This document shows, piece by piece, positions 51,246 through 59,738 of a DNA stretch of 64,000 nucleotides (position 1 is the stretch's first letter; every line of letters begins with the position of its first letter). A program made the translations under genes and the position numbers. Below the pieces are notes generated by a model. That model had not been told where the DNA came from and searched no databases. It worked only from the letters and a program-made list of their open reading frames with translations. The DNA comes from R-RK-3 sp963834945. Lineage in GTDB: Bacteria; Pseudomonadota; Alphaproteobacteria; Rhizobiales; Rhodomicrobiaceae. The stretch covers positions 124,001 through 188,000 of the forward strand of contig CAWIDT010000012.1 of NCBI GenBank assembly GCA_963834945.1, in the 5' to 3' direction.

Positions 51246-52025
51246 TTGACGAATCGGCGCTTTTTCGTGTGCTTGTGCTGTGCGGAGGCCTATCGCTGCG
51301 AGGGGCCGGAGAGCAGAGGATTTGCCCTGGAAACGTCGCTTTACCTGCCCGTCAAACGGTTCCTGGAAGGGCTGGGCTTCACCGTCAAGGGCGAAGTGCG
51401 CGGCTGCGATATGGTGGCGCTCCGGGGAGGCGAGCCGCCATTCGTCGTCATCGGCGAGCTGAAGCTCAGCTTCAATCTCGAACTCGTGCTGCAAGCGGTC
51501 GACCGGGCTGCCGCCTCCGACGAAGTCTGGCTGGCGGCGCGGATCTCGGCGCGCGGCAAGGGACGCGAGGCCGATGCCCGCTTCCGCAATCTGTGCCGGC
51601 GGCTAGGATTCGGAATGCTCGGCGTGTCGCAATCCGGCGAGGTGACGATCATCGTCAGCCCGGCCGCGCCGATGCCGCGCCGGGACAAGCGGCGCCGCTC
51701 GCGGCTGGTGGAGGAACATCGCCGCCGCCAAGGCGATCCCGCGATGGGCGGCGGCACGCGTGCGCCGGTGATGACGGCGTACCGGCAGCAGGCGCTTGCC
51801 TGCGCCGCCGGGCTGGCGGACGGTCCCAGGCGTCCGCGCGATCTCCGTCCCGTGGCGCCGGACGCAGGCAAGATTCTGCTGCACAATGTCTATGGATGGT
51901 TCGCCCGCACCGATCGCGGCATCTATGCTCTGACCGCAAGCGGCCGGGGGGCTTTGCTCCGCTGGCCGCCTGCGGCCGAGGCTCACAAGGCGGCGCTTGA
52001 AGCAGCCGATGTCAGCTGCGAGTGA
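51246..52025 (+). CDS. DUF2161-type putative PD-(D/E)XK phosphodiesterase
   Basis: DUF2161 proteins normally begin METSLYLPVKRFLEGLGF. Here LETSLYLPVKRFLEGLGF appears with CTG at 51327 in place of ATG, and GCAGAGGA sits 7-10 bases upstream, so a rare CTG start is plausible. The TTG at 51246 is the first standard alternative and is used for the coordinates. VKGEVRGCDMVALRGGEPP and VIGELKLSFNLELVLQAVDR give a nuclease-like D...ExK pattern. The C-terminal part resembles a winged helix (VYGWFARTDRGIYALTASGR). Role unknown. Confidence 0.75.
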   Translation: MTNRRFFVCLCCAEAYRCEGPESRGFALETSLYLPVKRFLEGLGFTVKGEVRGCDMVALRGGEPPFVVIGELKLSFNLELVLQAVDRAAASDEVWLAARISARGKGREADARFRNLCRRLGFGMLGVSQSGEVTIIVSPAAPMPRRDKRRRSRLVEEHRRRQGDPAMGGGTRAPVMTAYRQQALACAAGLADGPRRPRDLRPVAPDAGKILLHNVYGWFARTDRGIYALTASGRGALLRWPPAAEAHKAALEAADVSCE

Positions 52026-52038
52026 AGAGCATGGCCAT

Positions 52039-52062
52039 TTCCGTTTGAAGCGATCATGATCC
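52039..52062. repeat. Fragment of the dispersed intergenic repeat
   Basis: TTCCGTTTGAAGCGATCATGAT matches the end of the repeat at 13117-13217 with one or two differences. It lies between convergent genes. Confidence 0.45.
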
Positions 52063-53457
52063 GGCATTCGGCCCGAACCAGGCGAGCCGGTCGCGCAAGG
52101 TGACGACCGTGCCAATGATGATGATGGAAGGGCCCTTCAGCCCGGCGGCTGCGGTCTTTGCGGCAATATCGGCGAGGGTGCCCGTCACCACGCGCTGCCG
52201 CCTGCGGGTGCCATTGTCGATGACGGCGGCTGGCAGCTCGGGCGAGGCGCCGTGGGCAACGAATTCCGCCATGACCGTGCCGATCGTGGCGAGGCCCATA
52301 TAGATCGCCACCGTCTGGCGCGGCTGGATCAGCGCCTCCCAGTTCAAATCGACCTTGCCGTCCTTGCCATGCCCGGTCACGAAGACGCAGGCCTGCGCAT
52401 GGTCGCGGTGGGTGAGCGGAATGCCGGCATAGGCCGCACAGCCGGCGGCGGCGGTGATGCCGGGCACCACCTGGAACGGGATGCCATGCCGGGCGATTTC
52501 CTCGATCTCCTCGCCGCCGCGCCCGAAGATGAACGGGTCGCCTCCCTTCAGCCGCAGCACCCGCTGGCCGCCCTTCGCCAGACGCACCAGCAATTGGCTG
52601 ATCTCTTCCTGCGCCAGCGTGTGGTCCTCGGGCTGCTTGCCGACATAGATGCGCTCCGCGTCGCGCCGCACGAGATCGAGGATGCGCGGGCCGATCAGCC
52701 GGTCATAAAGCACCACGTCGGCGCGCTGCATCAGCCTGAGGGCGCGGAAGGTGAGAAGGTCTGGATCGCCGGGGCCGGTGCCGACCAGATAGACCTCGCC
52801 GATGGCCTTGCCGCCCGCCGCATCGTCGAGCGCCGCGAGCCTGTCGCGCAGCGCCGCCTCGGCCCCGGCGATGTCTCCCGCCATGACCCGTTCGCCGACG
52901 ATGCTTTCCGAGATGTCTTCCCAGAAGCGCCGCCGGCGCACGCCGTCGCTGATCCGTCCGGCGACCTCGGCGCGGAAACGCGCCAGGAACGCCGACAGGT
53001 CGCCGAAGGTCGCCGGGATCGCGCTCTCAAGCTCGGCCTTCACGATCCGCGCCAGGATCGGCGAGGCGCCGGACGATGAAATCGCAGCGACGATAGGGGT
53101 GCGGTCGAGGATGGCGGGGGTGATGAAGTCGCACAGCTCCATGGTGTCGGCGACATTGGTGAGAACGCCCGCCGCCTTGGCAAGATCATGCAGACGCTTG
53201 TCGCGAGGGAAATCTTCGTGCGCGCCATAGGCCAGAATAGCGCCTTCGAGATCGGCGGCTTCAGCGTCGCGAGCGAAAATGGCAAGCGCATCGCTGGCTT
53301 GCAGCGGCCGGAACTCCTCCGACAGCTCCTGCGCGAAAAGTTTGACCCTGGCGCCGGCGTTCAGCGCCCGATCGACGCGCCGGGCCGCCAGCGCGCCGCC
53401 TCCGGCGACGACAACGGTCTTGCCGCGAATATCCAGAAAAATCGGCAGGTGATCCAC
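52054..53457 (-). CDS. cysG: Siroheme synthase, trifunctional
   Basis: 467 residues from a GTG (VDHLPIFLDIRGKTVVVAGG) with AAGGAG upstream. The N-terminal precorrin-2 dehydrogenase/ferrochelatase has the NAD loop VVVAGGGALAARRV. The C-terminal uroporphyrinogen III methyltransferase begins at about 225 with VYLVGTGPGDPDLLTFRALR and has LKGGDPFIFGRGGEE and VVPGITAAAGCAAYAGIPLT. It makes siroheme for sulfite and nitrite reductases, neither of which is in the window. A TTG at 53484 is an alternative start. Confidence 0.94.
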   Translation of the reverse strand: MDHLPIFLDIRGKTVVVAGGGALAARRVDRALNAGARVKLFAQELSEEFRPLQASDALAIFARDAEAADLEGAILAYGAHEDFPRDKRLHDLAKAAGVLTNVADTMELCDFITPAILDRTPIVAAISSSGASPILARIVKAELESAIPATFGDLSAFLARFRAEVAGRISDGVRRRRFWEDISESIVGERVMAGDIAGAEAALRDRLAALDDAAGGKAIGEVYLVGTGPGDPDLLTFRALRLMQRADVVLYDRLIGPRILDLVRRDAERIYVGKQPEDHTLAQEEISQLLVRLAKGGQRVLRLKGGDPFIFGRGGEEIEEIARHGIPFQVVPGITAAAGCAAYAGIPLTHRDHAQACVFVTGHGKDGKVDLNWEALIQPRQTVAIYMGLATIGTVMAEFVAHGASPELPAAVIDNGTRRRQRVVTGTLADIAAKTAAAGLKGPSIIIIGTVVTLRDRLAWFGPNAGS

Positions 53458-53680
53458 GAAATATATTTCTCCTTCAGGAGCCAATACCGGCTTAACGGGA
53501 CTTGCCGTTGTCCGGTATAATTCAATGTGGCCCTATTTCGCCACCAGGAGAAAAGCGCCAGTGCCTGTCGGCCCAGGCGGCTGCCGCGCGGGCGCCCAGG
53601 CACTCCCATGGCGGCCGACAGTACCAGCTTGGCCGAAGGCGGTCGAAGAATACAGTAGCCGGATGTGTAGGAGTCGGATC

Positions 53681-54700
53681 ATGGCGGTGCGCAGCGGAGT
53701 CCTGATCGTCAAAGCCCTGGTGGCGATTGCGTCGATGGTCATGTTGGCCGGCGCGACGCCAGCTTCAAGCAAGACACCCTCGAAGAAGGCCGCCGTCACG
53801 CAAGAACCGCCGATGCGCATCTATCTCGTGCGCAGCTCCCAGGAGGGATGCGAACCCCATTGCCCGGAATGGATCGCCGCGCAAGGGCGCATCGAGGTAG
53901 GCTCGCTGGGGCGGCTCAAGACTGTTCTGAACCAGATCGGCAGGCGCAATGTGCCACTCCTGATCCATTCCGGCGGCGGCATGGCTGACGAGGCACTGGC
54001 GATGGGCCGCCTGCTGCGCGCAAGGCGCCTCGACGTCGCGGTCGGCAAAACCGTGTTTACCCCTTGCGCTCCTGAACAGGCCGCCTGCCGCAAGAGCCAG
54101 GCCGGCAAGCCGCTGCACGGACATCCCGATACCGAGTTTTCCGTGTGCGCCTCGTCCTGCGCCTTCATCCTTGCGGCGGGGACGCGTCGCTATGTGGGCT
54201 TTCTGTCCCTCGTCGGCGTGCACAGGAGCATCCTCATCCAGGCGAAGGTGCTGCAGACCTATAAGATGACCCCTTATCGCGCCGGCGACGGCTCGGTAAA
54301 ATATAAGAGAAAGCTGATCTCCGAGAAGGTCGTGTCGCAGCGGCAGGTCTCCGCGCCGCAAAGGACATATGAGCGATACGAGAAATATTTCGGCGAAATG
54401 GGCGTCGGAAAAGCGATCATGCCGCTGATGCTGGCTGCGGAAAGCACCAGCATCCATTGGCTCACCCAGGGGGAATTGCGTTCGACACGGATCGCCACGC
54501 ACAGGATGAACGGCGCTGAGCTGATCAACGGCAGCACCGCTCTGCAAGACGGCTGGCCCGTGCCGCCGGCGCCGGTCGTGAGCGGCCCCAGGTTGTCGCA
54601 GCCTCCGCAGGACTGCACGCGATCCGGCCTGGCCTGCGTGTGGAAATTCCTGCCGGCCGCTCCGCCGGGCGGCGCCGGCACTCCCGCGCCGTCCCGGTGA
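53681..54700 (+). CDS. Secreted ClpP/crotonase-fold protein, function unknown
   Basis: 339 residues from MAVRSGVLIVKALVAIASMV, a Sec signal, after AGGAGTC. The core resembles periplasmic proteins of the ClpP/SppA fold: VPLLIHSGGGMADEALAMGR at about 95-115, a likely Ser nucleophile in CASSCAFILAAGTRRYVG, and a His in VGVHRSIL. Several cysteines (CEPHC, CAPEQAAC) suggest disulfides. The Pro-rich tail is probably disordered. Protease activity is an inference; no substrate is apparent. Confidence 0.75.
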   Translation: MAVRSGVLIVKALVAIASMVMLAGATPASSKTPSKKAAVTQEPPMRIYLVRSSQEGCEPHCPEWIAAQGRIEVGSLGRLKTVLNQIGRRNVPLLIHSGGGMADEALAMGRLLRARRLDVAVGKTVFTPCAPEQAACRKSQAGKPLHGHPDTEFSVCASSCAFILAAGTRRYVGFLSLVGVHRSILIQAKVLQTYKMTPYRAGDGSVKYKRKLISEKVVSQRQVSAPQRTYERYEKYFGEMGVGKAIMPLMLAAESTSIHWLTQGELRSTRIATHRMNGAELINGSTALQDGWPVPPAPVVSGPRLSQPPQDCTRSGLACVWKFLPAAPPGGAGTPAPSR

Positions 54701-54715
54701 ACGGATGTGCGGGCA

Positions 54716-55080
54716 CTAAACTGAAGGCTTGCGATAGATCCAGATTCCCGCCGGGGGCAGGTTTATCCAGACGCGGCAATAGCGCTCGGGCATGAGCTGA
54801 AGCGCGTCGCAGATCGGCTCGGGTATCGGGCTGCTCTGCCGATAGGTAAATTGGACGAGCACGCCGCCCGGCTCCAGCACCGACAGGCTACTCTCCACGA
54901 TGGCGGCGATGTCGCTCTTGCTGAAAAGGGCGCATGGGCAAGGTGGAGACCACCGCGCCGACGGGCGGCCCGTTCCTGTCGCGCCAGAGCGGCGCCAGGT
55001 TCTGCGCCGGGGCAATCATCGAAGGAATGGTCCTTCGGCCCGCGCAGCCAGTTCAGCGAGCTGATCGTTCTTCGGCATCA
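54716..55080 (-). pseudogene. Remnant of a PmtA-like phospholipid N-methyltransferase
   Basis: The C-terminal part SKSDIAAIVESSLSVLEPGG, FTYRQSSPIP and YCRVWINLPPAGIWIYRKP matches bacterial PmtA-type methyltransferases. The preceding GAVVSTLPM lies in another frame (indel near 54930). The start MPKNDQLAELAGWLRGPKDH at 55080 is joined almost directly to MIAPAQNLAPLW in mixed frames, so the SAM-binding motif I region is missing. An intact enzyme would make phosphatidylcholine. Internal deletion plus frameshift make this a relic. Confidence 0.7.
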
Positions 55081-55521
55081 GTGATGGTCTCTGTGAGGGG
55101 ATAGGGAAGAGAAGCGGGAGGGCATCCGGGCTTTTTATCATTGTCACAAGACAGTTCTGTAACGGAGTAAGCATGCCGTCGCCGTTCCGCGCCCGGGCTG
55201 CGTCACAGAACCGCGCGCAATTTCGAGGCGCTAAATCGGCGAATCCCTGTAAGCGCTTTCCGGTAACGCTTGGAGAATTCGTGGAATTTCGCGAGATCAA
55301 TCGGCAAGGTGTGTGGTGCGGCTCCCGTCCGGAACGCCGCATCGCGAAGCCGGTGCAAAGCATGGCGCTATTTCATCCGGCGAAGCCATTTGAAAAGAGA
55401 CATGACTTTAGTAGTATAGAGCGAGGCCCATTCAGATCTAGGGAACGTCCCGAACGTCCACCACGCCGATATGCCGCGGCCGACATCATCTTTCAAGCTT
55501 GGACAGAATTGGAAAGCAGCG
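55081..55521. other. Intergenic region upstream of pgk
   Basis: 441 bases without a recognised gene. It holds the probable pgk promoter at 55390-55417. A plus-strand open frame across it (55173-55553) has no domain features. Confidence 0.5.
55390..55417 (+). promoter_or_regulatory. Possible sigma-70 promoter of pgk
   Basis: TTGAAA, 16-base spacer, TAGTAT, about 105 bases before the pgk start. The surrounding sequence is AT-richer than average. Inferred from consensus only. Confidence 0.35.
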
Positions 55522-56751
55522 ATGCCGACGATCATTTCCGATCAGAGTTATAAGGGTATCGACGACGTGGATGTAGCCGGCAAGCGCGTGCTCGTGCGGG
55601 CCGACCTCAACGTGCCGCTGGCGCATGGACGTGTCGGTGACGCCACCCGCATCGAGCGGGTGCTGCCGACGCTGAGGACGCTTTCAGATCGCGGCGCGAA
55701 GGTCATCGTCCTGTCTCATCTGGGCCGGCCCGACGGACGCAAAGACCCGCAATATTCGCTGCGCCCGGTCGCCGAAACGCTCGATGCCATGATGCCGGGG
55801 AAGACGGTCCGCTTCGTCGCCGAGAGCACAGGTCCGGTGGCGCAGAGCGCGATTGCCGCAATGCAGCGGGGCGATATCATCGTCCTGGAAAATCTTCGCT
55901 ATCATCCGGGCGAGGAAACCAATGATCCCGCGCTGGTGGCCGAACTGGCGTCCCTGGGCGATATATTCGTCAATGACGCGTTTTCGGTTTCGCACCGCGC
56001 GCATGCCTCGGTCTTCGGCATCGCGCATGCGCTCCCCGCTTTCGCCGGGCCGCAGATGCTTGCCGAGCTGGAGGCGTTCAAGCTGGTGCTGGAGTTGCCC
56101 AAGCGCCCGGTTGCCGCGATCGTTGGCGGGGCAAAGGTTTCGACAAAAATCCCGCTGCTGACCAATCTCGCCCCCAAGGTCGATATGCTGATCATCGGCG
56201 GCGGCATGGCCAATACGTTCCTGCATGCGCAGGGTTACGCGGTGGGCAAATCGCTTTGCGAGCCCCGGTTCGCGGAAACCGTCGAAGAGATCATGTCGCG
56301 GGCGGCCGAGAGCGGCTGCCGCATCGTGCTGCCGACGGATGCGGTGGTCGCCAAGGACTTCGCCCCGAACGCGCCCAACAGCGTTCATGGAGTCGGCGAT
56401 ATTCCCGCGGACGGGATGATCCTCGACATCGGGCCGAAATCGGTCGCCGATTTCGGGGAGCGTATCAAAAGCGCCAAGACTTTGCTGTGGAACGGCCCGG
56501 TCGGTGCGTTCGAAACGCCGCCCTTTGGCGCTGGAACCTTTGCACTGGCGAAGCTCGCGGCGGAACGCACCAAGGCCGGCAGTCTGGTTTCGGTGGCCGG
56601 TGGCGGCGACACCGTCGCGGCGCTGAACAACGCGGGCGTGACGGACAGTTTCACCTATGTCTCCACGGCTGGAGGCGCATTCCTGGAATGGCTCGAAGGC
56701 CGCGAGCTTCCGGGTGTGGTAGCATTGGCGCAGACACGCGCCCTCGCTTGA
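55522..56751 (+). CDS. pgk: Phosphoglycerate kinase
   Basis: 409 residues from MPTIISDQSYKGIDDVDVAG with GGAAAG upstream. Substrate-binding RVLVRADLNVPLAHGRVGD and LSHLGRPDGRKD, then GDIIVLENLRYHPGEE; nucleotide-binding AAIVGGAKVSTKIPLLTNL and the C-terminal VAGGGDTVAALNNAGV. It transfers phosphate between 1,3-bisphosphoglycerate and ADP in glycolysis, gluconeogenesis or the Calvin cycle. It is followed after 34 bases by the aldolase gene, probably one transcript. Confidence 0.97.
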   Translation: MPTIISDQSYKGIDDVDVAGKRVLVRADLNVPLAHGRVGDATRIERVLPTLRTLSDRGAKVIVLSHLGRPDGRKDPQYSLRPVAETLDAMMPGKTVRFVAESTGPVAQSAIAAMQRGDIIVLENLRYHPGEETNDPALVAELASLGDIFVNDAFSVSHRAHASVFGIAHALPAFAGPQMLAELEAFKLVLELPKRPVAAIVGGAKVSTKIPLLTNLAPKVDMLIIGGGMANTFLHAQGYAVGKSLCEPRFAETVEEIMSRAAESGCRIVLPTDAVVAKDFAPNAPNSVHGVGDIPADGMILDIGPKSVADFGERIKSAKTLLWNGPVGAFETPPFGAGTFALAKLAAERTKAGSLVSVAGGGDTVAALNNAGVTDSFTYVSTAGGAFLEWLEGRELPGVVALAQTRALA

Positions 56752-56785
56752 TCAAACGAGCCGCGGCTCAACAGGAGAAGACATC

Positions 56786-57865
56786 TTGGCACGGATTACA
56801 CTCAGGCAGCTTCTGGACCACGCCGCCGAACATGGCTACGGCGTGCCCGCGTTCAACATCAACAATATGGAGCAGGGTCTGGCCATCTTGGAAGCCGCCA
56901 AGAAGACCGACGCTCCGGTGATCATCCAGGCCAGCCGCGGCGCCCGCGGCTATGCCGGCGACCTGCTGCTGGCAAAGCTGGTAGAAGGGCTGGAGGCGCA
57001 ATATCCCGGCATTCCGATCTGCCTGCACCAGGATCACGGCAACAATGAAGCCACCTGCGCTTCGGCCATCCGCCTCGGCTTCGATTCGGTGATGATGGAC
57101 GGCTCGCTGGAAGAGAACGGCTCGACGCCGGCATCCTACGATTACAATACGGCCATCACCCGCGAAGTGACGAAGATGGCGCATTGGGCGGGGGTCTCGG
57201 TCGAAGGCGAACTGGGCGTGCTCGGCTCGCTGGAAACTGGCGAGGGCGAGAAGGAGGACGGCCACGGCTTCGAGGGCAAGCTCGACAAGGAAATGCTGCT
57301 GACCGACCCGGCGCAGGCGGCCGAGTTCGTCGCCGAAACCAAGGTGGATGCGCTCGCCGTCGCCATCGGCACCTCGCACGGCGCTTACAAGTTCACCCGC
57401 AAGCCCACCGGCGAAGTTCTGGCGATGACGGTGATCGAGGCGATCCATAAGCGGCTGCCGAATACGCATCTGGTGATGCACGGCTCCTCGTCGGTGCCGC
57501 AGGAGCTGCTGGAAATCATCAACGAGAATGGCGGCGAAATCCGCGAGACCTATGGCGTGCCCTCCGACGAGATCGTGCGCGGCATCCGGCACGGGGTGCG
57601 CAAGGTCAATATCGACACCGACCTGCGGCTGGCGGCCACCGCCGCGATCCGCAAGGTGCTGTTCCAGAATAAGGGCGAGTTCGATCCGCGCAAATATCTC
57701 AAGCCCGCCATCGCGGCCATGCAGAAGGTGTGTGAGGAGCGTTTCCAGCAGTTCGGCACCGCCGGCAACGCCTCGAAGATCAAGCTGATTCCGCTCGCCG
57801 AGATGGCCAAACGCTACGCCTCGGGCGAACTCGACCCGCGCATCGGGACGGCGAAGGCCGCCTGA
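56786..57865 (+). CDS. fba: Class II fructose-bisphosphate aldolase (CbbA type)
   Basis: 359 residues from a TTG start (MARITLRQLLDHAAEHGYGV) with AGGAG nine bases upstream. Zinc-binding and catalytic segments: VPAFNINNMEQ, CLHQDHGNNEATC (zinc His), VMMDGSLEENG, VEGELGVLGSLE, VAIGTSHGAYKF, MHGSSSVPQELLEIIN and VRKVNIDTDLRLAATAA. The length and the insert after GVLGSLETGEGEKEDGHGFE fit the CbbA/Calvin-cycle subtype, although the gene may serve general carbon metabolism. A terminator follows at 57924. Confidence 0.95.
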   Translation: MARITLRQLLDHAAEHGYGVPAFNINNMEQGLAILEAAKKTDAPVIIQASRGARGYAGDLLLAKLVEGLEAQYPGIPICLHQDHGNNEATCASAIRLGFDSVMMDGSLEENGSTPASYDYNTAITREVTKMAHWAGVSVEGELGVLGSLETGEGEKEDGHGFEGKLDKEMLLTDPAQAAEFVAETKVDALAVAIGTSHGAYKFTRKPTGEVLAMTVIEAIHKRLPNTHLVMHGSSSVPQELLEIINENGGEIRETYGVPSDEIVRGIRHGVRKVNIDTDLRLAATAAIRKVLFQNKGEFDPRKYLKPAIAAMQKVCEERFQQFGTAGNASKIKLIPLAEMAKRYASGELDPRIGTAKAA

Positions 57866-57923
57866 TCGCCTGGCGCCGCCCGCCAGCCGCCCTGAGAGGG
57901 CATCGAATGCCATCTCCCACACG

Positions 57924-57958
57924 CGCGTGTCACCCGCATTTGTGACACGCGTGATTTT
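57924..57958 (+). terminator. Intrinsic terminator after the pgk-fba genes
   Basis: CGCGTGTCAC, eight-base loop, GTGACACGCG, then GTGATTTTT. The stem is ten perfect pairs followed by a T run, 59 bases after the aldolase stop. Confidence 0.8.
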
Positions 57959-58046
57959 TGGCGTGGTAGGTTGACCTTGCGGCCGTCAGGGCTGTCCGGC
58001 CGGACTAAGCTGCAACAACCCAATCAGAATAAGCGGGAGGAACGCG

Positions 58047-59582
58047 GTGAGCATCGTCGGCCGGTTTGCCATGGATGGGCTGCAATTCCTCTCGACCTTG
58101 TTCGTATTTGCCGTCGGGCTTTTCGTTCTCCTGCTCATCGTAGTCTTCATCGCCGACAGTGTGCAGACGGCGGACGCCATCCGGCGCAACTATCCGGTGA
58201 TCGGGCATTTCCGATCGATCTTTACCGAACTGGGCATATTCTTTCGCCAGTATTTCTTTGCGCTCGACCGCGAGGAATTGCCGTTCAACCGGGCCGAACG
58301 GGATTGGGTCTACCGGTCATCCTCCGGATTGGACAACACGTCGGCTTTCGGTTCGACGCGCAATCTGACGCCGGTCGGCACGGTGATTTTCGTCAACTGT
58401 CCGTTTCCGACATTGGACGGCGACGCCACGCAGCCGCCCGCCGTCAGGGTGGGGCCTTATACGCCCAATCCTTATGATTTCACCTCGATCATCAATGTCT
58501 CGGGCATGAGCTTCGGCGCCATCTCCAAGCCTGCCGTCCGGGCGCTCTCGAACGGCGCCAAGTGCGCCGGGTGCTGGCTGAATACCGGCGAGGGCGGCCT
58601 GTCGCCGTTTCACCTGGAAGGCGGCGCCGACATCATCTTCCAGATCGGCACCGCGAAATACGGCGTGCGCAGCGATGACGGCTCGCTCAGCGCGGCACGC
58701 CTGGCGGCGGTCGCGGCGCATGAACAGGTGCGGATGATCGAGCTGAAGCTCAGCCAGGGCGCCAAGCCGGGCAAGGGCGGCATTCTGCCCGCCGCCAAGG
58801 TGACGCCAGAGATCGCCGCCATACGCGGCATCCCACCCTATATGGATTCGATTTCGCCCAACCGGCATCCAGAAATCGATTCCGTTCCGGATCTGCTGAA
58901 CGCTATCGACCGCATCAGGACCATTGCCGAAAAGCCAGTGGGCATCAAATGCGTCATCGGCGCCTATGGCTGGCTGGAAAGCCTGTGCGAGGAAATTCAC
59001 CGCCGCGGGGTGGAGAGCGCACCGGATTTCATCTCGATCGATTCCGGTGACGGTGGGACGGGCGCGGCGCCGATGCCGCTGATGGACAATGTCGGGCTGA
59101 CGATCCGTGAGGCGCTGCCGATGGTCGTCGACATATTCAGCAAATACGGTTTGCGCGACCGCGTGAAAATCTTCGCCGCAGGTAAGCTGATCACCCCGGC
59201 CGAGGTCGCATGGGCCTATTGCGCCGGCGCCGATACCGTCGTTTCGGCTCGCGGCTTCATGTTTGCGCTGGGCTGCATCCAATCGATGAAATGCAACAAG
59301 AACACCTGTCCGACCGGCATCACCACCCACAACACGCATCTCCAGCGGGGTCTCAATCCCGCCGATAAGGCCGTCCGCGTCGCCAGCTTCGTCGATAAGA
59401 TGCGCAAGGATGTGGGGGTAATCGCGCATTCCTGCGGCGTGCCGCATCCGCGCGCGCTGAAGCGCTACCATTGCCGCATCGTGCAGGCCAACGGCCGCTC
59501 CATGGCGCTGAACGAGCTCTATCCGCCGCCTGTGCCGGTGGCGGGATCGCCCGAGGCGGTCATCGCGACACAGGCCTCTTGA
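58047..59582 (+). CDS. Membrane-anchored FMN-binding glutamate synthase-like protein
   Basis: 511 residues, GTG start after GGGAGG. One N-terminal membrane helix (LFVFAVGLFVLLLIVVFIAD) precedes a GltS-type barrel: INVSGMSFGAISKPAVRALS, LNTGEGGLSPFH, FQIGTAKYGVR, GAKPGKGGILPAAKV, and FISIDSGDGGTGAAPMPLMD (FMN loop). A cluster CIQSMKCNKNTCPTG supplies cysteines for a 3Fe-4S-like centre. It lacks the glutaminase domain of true glutamate synthase, so the electron donor and substrate are open questions. Confidence 0.9.
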   Translation: MSIVGRFAMDGLQFLSTLFVFAVGLFVLLLIVVFIADSVQTADAIRRNYPVIGHFRSIFTELGIFFRQYFFALDREELPFNRAERDWVYRSSSGLDNTSAFGSTRNLTPVGTVIFVNCPFPTLDGDATQPPAVRVGPYTPNPYDFTSIINVSGMSFGAISKPAVRALSNGAKCAGCWLNTGEGGLSPFHLEGGADIIFQIGTAKYGVRSDDGSLSAARLAAVAAHEQVRMIELKLSQGAKPGKGGILPAAKVTPEIAAIRGIPPYMDSISPNRHPEIDSVPDLLNAIDRIRTIAEKPVGIKCVIGAYGWLESLCEEIHRRGVESAPDFISIDSGDGGTGAAPMPLMDNVGLTIREALPMVVDIFSKYGLRDRVKIFAAGKLITPAEVAWAYCAGADTVVSARGFMFALGCIQSMKCNKNTCPTGITTHNTHLQRGLNPADKAVRVASFVDKMRKDVGVIAHSCGVPHPRALKRYHCRIVQANGRSMALNELYPPPVPVAGSPEAVIATQAS

Positions 59583-59585
59583 GCG

Positions 59586-59738
59586 TCAGGGGCTGAGAAA
59601 TTCGGCGGCCGGACGCAGCGCGGTTATGCGATCGGCGACGATCTTGAAGCTGGTGAGCAGCGGCGCCGCCAGCAGCGCGCCGGCCATGCCCCACATCCAG
59701 CCCCAGAATATGATGGCGATGAAAATCGCGACCGGATT
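59586..59738 (-). pseudogene. C-terminal end of an AI-2E family transporter
   Basis: About 50 residues, NPVAIFIAIIFWGWMWGMAG to ITALRPAAEFLSP, the typical C-terminal membrane segment of AI-2E/PerM exporters. It runs into the IS630 terminal TA at 59739. The N-terminal part of the same gene resumes at 60793, but roughly 150-180 central residues are absent. Confidence 0.8.
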
